Shown: positions 8,701 to 11,935 of the stretch, in pieces | Layout: each line of letters starts with the position of its first letter | Position numbering within the stretch: the first letter of the stretch is position 1 | NCBI GenBank assembly: GCA_005788935.1 | Contig: SYAK01000555.1 | Span: 1 to 11,935 of the forward strand | Direction of reading: 5' to 3' | Length of the DNA: 11,935 nucleotides | DNA from: Pseudomonadota bacterium | GTDB lineage: Bacteria; Myxococcota; UBA9042; PHBI01 | Program-made: the position numbers and the translations under genes | Notes under the pieces: generated by a model | Told to the model about the DNA's origin: nothing | Database searches by the model: none | Seen by the model: the letters and a program-made list of their open reading frames with translations, nothing else

Positions 8701-8966
8701 CCGGACGTGCGACCGCCGACGCCCCCGGATCGGGCTGGCGCCGCGGCTGGCGGTCGTTTCACGGTCCATGGTACGAACACGACAACCTGCGCGACGAGCG
8801 GGCCGAGGCCTTCGCGGCGCTGCTGCCCGAGGGCGTCCATCGCTACACCTACCTCGCTCGCGCCACGACGCCGGGCAGCTTCCTCGCCCCGGCTCCCAAG
8901 GCTGAGGAGATGTACGCGCCCGAGACCTTTGGCCGCGGCGCCTCCGATCGCGTCCTCGTCCGATGA
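2784..8966 (+). CDS. Bacterial alpha-2-macroglobulin-like lipoprotein with intact thioester (YfhM type)
   Basis: This 2060-residue protein is a predicted broad-range protease trap anchored in the cell envelope. A lipoprotein signal peptide has n-region MRSPRNALH, a hydrophobic core to residue 22 and lipidated Cys25 (MAAC). A Pro/Ala/Ser/acid-rich tether follows to about 150. Ig-like macroglobulin domains come next; the first contains FATPMVAV and a later one carries the paired cysteines Cys393 and Cys399. The stretch FTDRHLYRPGETVSLKG lies near 710 and DEAVLALSG near 1229. Residues about 1250-1326 are a charged, low-complexity bait-like segment before RSDFNPLAVFAP and LPDTLTRYRVVAFA. The thioester motif is Cys1550-Ala-Glu-Gln1553 in YPYGCAEQ, followed by an alpha-helical thioester domain and the family C-terminus EEMYAPETFGR. 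ATG at 2784 is chosen for its signal peptide and the GGGGGAGGGG just upstream; an in-frame ATG at 2673 lies inside the repeat array. It is longer than E. coli YfhM (about 1650 residues). No pbpC lies beside it. Its TGA overlaps an ATG at 8963. Confidence 0.93.
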   Translation: MRSPRNALHMSISIAFAFAMAMAACGHAASPDAESAVAPDPVADQGPSARTSDAVASAEPEPGFDFALRRGEPEPDLSATASPPASSTLLPEAEATALMARLPALAAAATDVQAAALRDASRPPPRTGVAVTTAFPPLPTIAAPAASPASAPGLLRWQPDGDVPFAPRVTLTFATPMVAVTSHDALASGGVPATLTPAIDGVWRWVGAKTLLFDPAGRAPMATTFTVSLQPGLKDALGQPLPEARAFTFQTPPPRAISSEPSGDGVTTDPVLRLVFDQRVDPATLAQLVVSVGGDGLLGALASRRIEVRSLTAAEREAERTSRRGATAGPAERAAEDARVLTFKAVSPLPTDAKVTIVVPPGFPSAEGPRLTTEAQTFAFRTYGALKVRSAGCGWGRDCKPGMPFLVALTNPLDPDRLDPGLVTVEPALPGLSVDVFGSSLRISGRTTGRTTYTVRLAAGLADVHGQTLAASGPFTWSVEAGVPELRGPPAAMTVLEPGTARRSLTVQVRNLPELEVRLHKVTPADWAAWQEWRGARGSDEGLKPPPGREVVMTTLATHAPPETLHPVEVDLSGALDGDLGHVIAVVSAPSTDRWERQRLTSATWVQSTRLGLDAFWDGEALVAWATRLTDGTPAAGVGLALLPGMNGNAVKSDARGLARLPLPASGDRHALVVATDGADVAILADGSADWDGERRWQRRPDVDTLRWLTFTDRHLYRPGETVSLKGALRLIEKGPRGDLGLLPAGPLTRVRWRALDSRHHEIAKGDGPISALGTFDLQFTLPPTPNLGFARLELATDAKVDRAAWIHGFEIKEFRRPEFEVAASASEGPHLVGQGGTVHLRAGYFAGGPLAGAPVTWTARARMASFTPPNAGDFTFGRWVPWWGVAPPGDWNAPPQTLAGQTDATGAHVLGLDFLRVHPPRPVLVSAEATVADVNRQTWSTTATLLVHPSETLVGLRTASLFTEPGAPIAVDAVATDLSGGRVAGRPLTVRFARLDWRRGPRGRYVEVEADAETCAVTSAAEPVTCRHAPREGGRYRIVGRVVDARGRPHESELTVWVPGGMQPLDRGLAEERVTLVPTRRVWEPGETAEILVQAPFSPATGVALVIRGDVAETIPLDLPKGSATLRVPVADWMVPGVVVRVQVNGSRPREPAPGESTSTTATRPPRQPAFASAVVGLDVATTTRRLAVRVTPAADRLEPGARTSIAVTVRDHAGRPVAGTEVAVLVVDEAVLALSGHQHPDPVLAFYQTREGRLTAAHSRADLLLATEPRSRDGEVPEREGAATGGKPSPKSAAAPRRVELNASSAEPSPLDDAFASGDGASSGPAAIEVRSDFNPLAVFAPAVTTDAEGRVSVPVTLPDTLTRYRVVAFALAGARLFGRGEAAITARLPLMVRVSAPRFLNYSDRFELPVTVQNQTDAPLPVALVVRAANANVEGPPGRAVTVPPNDRVEVRVPVAAASAGVARLQVGVTSGRWQDAAEVSLPVWTPATTEAFATYGELDQADVRQPVRAPDDVLPGFGGLDIETSSTQLQALTDAVLQLATYPYGCAEQIASRMMSLAALRDVLAAFRAAGLPSGEALASSVSTDLARLGTLQGRDGGFAFWRRDGETWPFLTAHVAHALVRVRDAGYTVPGPMLERALGYLKNIRKHLPEDRYGPAVSRGLEAFALYVRQREAAGRDGSSGSRAELSARAQALLAADGGPEQANLELIGWLYPILSALNEPSVIAPVRRALLNRVSETAGAAHFTTRWQDGAWLLLHSERRVDALLLEGLIADQPDSDLIPKLVRGLLAHRTRGTWQSTQESSWVLLALNRYFRAYEATPPSFIARAWLGERFAGEHAFRGRTTERHAIHVPMADLAAAGATDLTLGKEGAGRLYYRVGLRYAPASLTQAPADHGFHVERTYEAVDAPGDVTREADGRWVFRAGARVRVKVLMHTEDRRYHVALVDPLPAGLEPLNPELRGTQAAPEAGRATADAPGSGWRRGWRSFHGPWYEHDNLRDERAEAFAALLPEGVHRYTYLARATTPGSFLAPAPKAEEMYAPETFGRGASDRVLVR

Positions 8967-8980
8967 CCACGACTGCAACC

Positions 8981-8985
8981 GGAGG
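8981..8985 (+). promoter_or_regulatory. Shine-Dalgarno GGAGG that decides the GST start
   Basis: GGAGG lies seven bases before ATG 8993 and supports that start over the in-frame ATG at 8963, which overlaps the macroglobulin stop codon. Starting at 8993 also begins the protein directly with the thioredoxin-fold strand (MLRFITIPFSHYCEKARWAL), as is usual for this family. The ten extra residues from 8963 (MTTTATGGGL) look like untranslated leader. Confidence 0.7.
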
Positions 8986-8992
8986 CGGCCTC

Positions 8993-9733
8993 ATGCTGCG
9001 GTTCATCACCATCCCGTTCTCCCACTACTGCGAGAAGGCCCGCTGGGCGCTCGATGTGGCGGGTATTGCCTATGTTGAAGAGGGACACCTGCCGCTCCTG
9101 TCGCGCCGCGGCACGCGCGCGGTCGGCGCGACGACTGTCCCAGCCCTCGTGACCCCGTCACGCGTCCTGACCGACTCGAGCGACATCCTCGCCTTCGCCG
9201 ACCGGGCTTGCGCCCTCTATCCGGAAGCCCCGGAGGCCCGCCGTGCGGTCCTCGCGCTCGAGGACGAGCTTGACGAGCGCTTCGGCCCTCAGAGCCGTCG
9301 CGTGGCCTATTTCCAACTGCTCGAGGCTCGCGCGGCGCTTGACGCGGTGCTCGCCTCGGCGCCAGTCCCCGCCTGGGAGCGGCGCGCGATGAAGCTGACG
9401 CGTCCGCTCGCGGTCGCGATGCTGAAGCGCGGCCTCGGGATCGACGCGGCCCGGGCGGCCCGCTCGGAGGCGCGCGTGCGCGAGACCTTCGTGGCCATCG
9501 ACGCTCGCCTTTAGGGGCAGCCGTGGCTCACGGGGGAGGTCTTCGGCGCGGCCGACCTGACCTTCGCGAGCCTCGCGGGCCCGCTGCTGCTCCCCGAGGG
9601 GCATCCGCTCGGGTGGCCGCCGCGCGAGACCCTGCCGCCCGCCTTCCTCGACCTCGTGGCCTCCCTCCGCGCGACCCGGGCTGGCGCCCACGTGCTGCGC
9701 TGCTACGCCGAGCACCGGCGTCCGAGGGCATGA
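8993..9733 (+). pseudogene. Glutathione S-transferase family protein interrupted by in-frame TAG
   Basis: The first 173 codons encode a GST N-terminal thioredoxin-like domain and most of the helical C-terminal domain. ITIPFSHYCEKARWAL (5-20) is the glutathione-site helix region, TTVPALV (47-53) carries the cis-proline, and TDSSDILAF (60-68) is the usual Ser-containing glutathione-binding turn. A TAG at 9512-9514 then stops translation. The same frame continues for 72 codons with excellent GST character (GQPWLTGEVFGAADLTFASL, then LLLPEGHP) to a TGA at 9731-9733. Without the stop the product would be about 246 residues, a normal length for the family. The continuation keeps the high-GC codon pattern, so the interruption looks recent or is a base-call error. 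If real, the 173-residue product lacks the final helices, including the conserved GxxFxxADL motif. It lies directly after the macroglobulin gene, probably cotranscribed. Confidence 0.8.
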
Positions 9734-9823
9734 GTTCTCGGGGGGCACGGGCGAGTCTCGCCACGCGGTTGTTGCCGTCGAGGGCCTCGCCGTGACAGAG
9801 GGAAGGCGCGCGCGGGAGGCAAC

Positions 9824-11428
9824 ATGGAGCAGGCAGACGATGCGGTGATGGGGTCGGTCGCGGTGATGACGCGGATCGACGGGCGGCTGCCGCGGCGCGG
9901 GGATGTCGTGCGGCTGTGGCTCGACGGGGTCGACGCGGACGGCGTCGCGACAGGGCAGCTCGAGGGGTTGCTCGACCGAGGCAAGACGGCGGTCTCGGCG
10001 CGCGTGGCGGTCCGCGGCGGGCTGCCGGGCGACGAGGTCGAGGCCGAGGTCACGGCCCGCGGGGGCGGCGTGGTCTCGGGGCGAGTCATCCGGCTCCTGA
10101 CGCCCTCGCCAGACCGCGTGTCCCCGCCGTGTCCTCACGCGACGGCCTGTGGCGGCTGCACGCTGCAGGGCCTCGTGTATCCCGCACAGCTCGCGGCCAA
10201 GCGGGGGCGTGTCACGGGCGAGCTCGCAGAGGCCGGCGTCGCGGTCGAGGTGGCCGAGCCGATGGGTGCCGACGTGCGCTTCCGCCACCGCCACAAGATG
10301 GAGTTCAGCTTCGGGCGGAGCGGAGGGCGCGGGGACGCGGACGCCGAGCTCGTCCTCGGCCTCCACCCACGCGGCCACCGCTGGGAGGTCCTGCCGCTCG
10401 CGACCTGCCTCATGCTCTCGGACGGCGCCTTCGCCATCACCGAGGCGGTCCGCGAGGCCGCTCGCGGGCTCGGGCTGCGGGCGCGCGACGATCGCGACCA
10501 GACGGGCTGGCTCGAGACGCTGTCCATCCGCGAGAGCCGGCGTGCGGGCGCCACAGGCGTCGATGACGCGGCCGGCCTCGCCGAGGCCCCGTGGCGCCTC
10601 GTCGAGCTGACGACGGCAGACGTCGACGCGGTCGCGACGCGTGACGGGACCGAGGCCCCCGAGGCCGTGGCGCGGTCCCTGGCGGCGGTCGCGGCCGCCC
10701 TTCCGCAGGTCGTCGGGGTCCTCTGGACGCGACGGCGGGCGGCGCGTGGGAGCCCGACGACGCGGACGAGCGTCTGTCTTGAAGGGCAGGGATGGCTGCC
10801 AGAGGACCTCGCGCGCCCGAACGGCCCGCCGCTGTCACTGCATGTCTCGCCGCAGGCCTTCTTCCAGCCCCACCCGCGGCAGGCCGAGCGCCTCATCGGG
10901 CGCATCGGCGAGCGCCTCGCGGCTGAAGCAGTGGAGCTCGGGCGCGGGCTGAACCTCGCCGACCTCTACTGCGGGACCGGGACCCTCGGGCTCGCGCTCG
11001 CGGGCGTCGTCGCGCGCCTCGTCGGCGTCGAGCTCGTCCCCGAGGCCGTCGCCGACGCGCAGGCCAACGCGGCCCGGAACGGTATCGAAAACGCGACCTT
11101 CCTCGCGGGCGACGTCGGCGCGGTGCTGAGTGATGCGTCGCTCTCGCGTTATTTTCATGATATGGATGCCGTTATCGTTGACCCGCCGCGCGCTGGACTG
11201 ATGCCGCAGGCCTCGCAGCACCTCGCGGCCCTTGGCGCCCGCCTGCTCGTCTACGTCTCGTGCAACCCGGCCTCGCTCGCCCGCGACCTGCCCGTCCTCG
11301 CCCGCCTCGGCTATGCCCTCGAGGGGCCGCTTCAGCCCGTTGACCTCTTCCCGCAGACGCACCACATCGAGACCCTCGCCTGCTTTGTGCGTCAGGATGG
11401 CGCCGTTGCGATGGCTGAAGGGTCATGA
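9824..11428 (+). CDS. rlmD: 23S rRNA (uracil-C5-)-methyltransferase, RlmD-like
   Basis: A 534-residue enzyme predicted to transfer a methyl group from SAM to C5 of a uridine in 23S rRNA. An N-terminal TRAM domain spans about residues 20-92 (GVDADGVATGQLEG). The 4Fe-4S cysteines are Cys103, Cys109 and Cys112 (CPHATACGGCTLQ) plus Cys195 (LATCLM). The SAM site is DLYCGTGTLGLALA (380-393), followed by VDPPRAGL (452-459), the catalytic nucleophile Cys480 in YVSCNPASLARDL, and the general base Glu516 in HHIETLACF. TRAM plus the iron-sulfur cluster points to RlmD rather than TrmA or RlmC, but paralogues with the same layout exist, so the target base (U1939 in RlmD) is uncertain. It is about 100 residues longer than E. 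coli RlmD, partly through a region at about 240-335. The start has GGGAGG four bases upstream. It lies 90 bases after the broken GST gene and overlaps the next gene as ATGA. Confidence 0.92.
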   Translation: MEQADDAVMGSVAVMTRIDGRLPRRGDVVRLWLDGVDADGVATGQLEGLLDRGKTAVSARVAVRGGLPGDEVEAEVTARGGGVVSGRVIRLLTPSPDRVSPPCPHATACGGCTLQGLVYPAQLAAKRGRVTGELAEAGVAVEVAEPMGADVRFRHRHKMEFSFGRSGGRGDADAELVLGLHPRGHRWEVLPLATCLMLSDGAFAITEAVREAARGLGLRARDDRDQTGWLETLSIRESRRAGATGVDDAAGLAEAPWRLVELTTADVDAVATRDGTEAPEAVARSLAAVAAALPQVVGVLWTRRRAARGSPTTRTSVCLEGQGWLPEDLARPNGPPLSLHVSPQAFFQPHPRQAERLIGRIGERLAAEAVELGRGLNLADLYCGTGTLGLALAGVVARLVGVELVPEAVADAQANAARNGIENATFLAGDVGAVLSDASLSRYFHDMDAVIVDPPRAGLMPQASQHLAALGARLLVYVSCNPASLARDLPVLARLGYALEGPLQPVDLFPQTHHIETLACFVRQDGAVAMAEGS

Positions 11429-11877
11429 CGCGCCGCGCGGGACTCGCGTTGTTCGGGGGCGCGCACGCCTCGCGGCTGGGCCTCGGACCCGCGATGGCCG
11501 CGTTCGCGGGGCTGATGGGGCTCGTCGGCTGTCGTGACGCCCCCGGGGAGGCTCGCCAAGGCTGGGAGCCAGCCCGGATCGCCCTCTTCGGCACGCTCAC
11601 CCCTGCCTCGGACAGTGCCGCGTCGGCGCTGATGGAGGTCTGGGGAGCCCGCCTGCGCCTCGCTGAGGCGGCTTCCGACGCCTTCGCGCTCGACGCCGCG
11701 CGTCCGACCCCGACGCTTGAGGCTGGCGCCTTCGGCCTCGGCCTCGCCCTCCGGGTCCCGCCGCCGTGCACCCCCGGCGCCCTCCGCACCCTCGCCGAGG
11801 GCCTCTGGCCTGCGCTCGCCGCCCCGCGCGGGGGTATTATTAATCACCTGCTCCATCTAAAAATATTTGGATTATAA
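11425..11877 (+). CDS. Hypothetical lipoprotein, C-terminus chimeric or truncated
   Basis: I do not recognise this protein. The start overlaps the methyltransferase stop as ATGA, which suggests translational coupling. The first 35 residues look like a long lipoprotein signal: arginines at 3, 4 and 17, a hydrophobic stretch PAMAAFAGLMG, then the lipobox LVGC with Cys36. The mature part to about residue 137 is Ala- and Leu-rich, with GC-ending codons like its neighbours and no motif I can name. At about residue 137 (near 11834) base composition collapses, and the last about 14 codons (ending HLKIFGL) use AT-rich codons unlike the rest. The stop at 11875-11877 is therefore probably accidental, and the true C-terminus is lost at a junction or assembly error. 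The N-terminal part is well supported as coding by codon bias; the product is unknown. Confidence 0.6.
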   Translation: MTRRAGLALFGGAHASRLGLGPAMAAFAGLMGLVGCRDAPGEARQGWEPARIALFGTLTPASDSAASALMEVWGARLRLAEAASDAFALDAARPTPTLEAGAFGLGLALRVPPPCTPGALRTLAEGLWPALAAPRGGIINHLLHLKIFGL

Positions 11878-11935
11878 AGCCTGGAGAGAACACAAATAGA
11901 GGCCATGGTATCTAAGTTGCAAAAGAATTCGAGGA
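11835..11935. other. AT-rich foreign or misassembled tail
   Basis: By hand count 35 of these 101 bases are G or C, against roughly three quarters elsewhere. The change is sharp, at GGGGG followed by TATTATTAAT. The segment shows no recognisable inverted repeat, tRNA or attachment site. A short open frame starts at ATG 11905 (MVSKLQKNSR) and runs off the window, with AGAGG only two bases upstream, so it is too short to call. It could be the edge of a transferred element, or unrelated sequence joined at a contig end. Confidence 0.75.

Noticed and set aside
9512..9514. Pyrrolysine encoded at the TAG
   Set aside because: The position is not a catalytic or conserved GST residue, and nothing in the window suggests pyrrolysine machinery. 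Mutation or error is far simpler.
9792..9800. GTGACAGAG shared with the region upstream of the macroglobulin (2713-2721)
   Set aside because: It lies about 24 bases before the methyltransferase start, too close to act as a -35 element, so a nine-base coincidence is the simplest reading.
9734..9823. Terminator between the GST remnant and the methyltransferase (GGCGA at 9750-9754 with TCGCC at 9758-9762)
   Set aside because: The stem is only 5 bp with no T-tract after it, and such dyads are expected by chance at this GC level.

Overview
The window is very GC-rich DNA (by eye roughly three quarters G+C, almost every third codon position G or C) with closely packed bacterial genes. The composition, a very long thioester alpha-2-macroglobulin lipoprotein and the other gene families fit a high-GC Gram-negative bacterium such as a member of the Myxococcota/Deltaproteobacteria. 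That placement is an inference, because there is no rRNA or other marker gene. The last about 100 bases (from about 11835) fall abruptly to about 35 percent G+C and do not look like the same genome.

Layout. Positions 1-2494 hold three minus-strand genes in one apparent operon, transcribed right to left: a PhyH-like Fe(II)/2-oxoglutarate dioxygenase (1634-2494), an aldo/keto reductase (627-1616) and an FkbM-type SAM methyltransferase (ends at 630, cut by the window start). The second and third overlap as ATGA. Oxidation, carbonyl reduction and O-methylation together suggest tailoring of a glycan, lipid or secondary metabolite, but the substrate is not visible. Positions 2495-2783 form a divergent intergenic region with five perfect copies of a 10-bp repeat, giving six GGGG tracts spaced 10 bp apart, directly upstream of the rightward genes.

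Positions 2784-11428 run rightward: a 2060-residue alpha-2-macroglobulin-like lipoprotein with an intact CxEQ thioester motif, a glutathione S-transferase-fold gene interrupted by an in-frame TAG (8993-9733), and a TRAM + 4Fe-4S 23S rRNA uracil-C5 methyltransferase of the RlmD type (9824-11428). A small predicted lipoprotein follows, overlapping the methyltransferase stop as ATGA. Its C-terminus runs into the AT-rich tail and is probably not native.

The alpha-2-macroglobulin is the centrepiece. By analogy with E. coli YfhM it would sit in the periplasm, tethered to a membrane, and trap foreign proteases. Its usual partner gene pbpC is not next to it here. No RNA genes, CRISPR arrays, convincing insertion sequences or strong terminators were seen.
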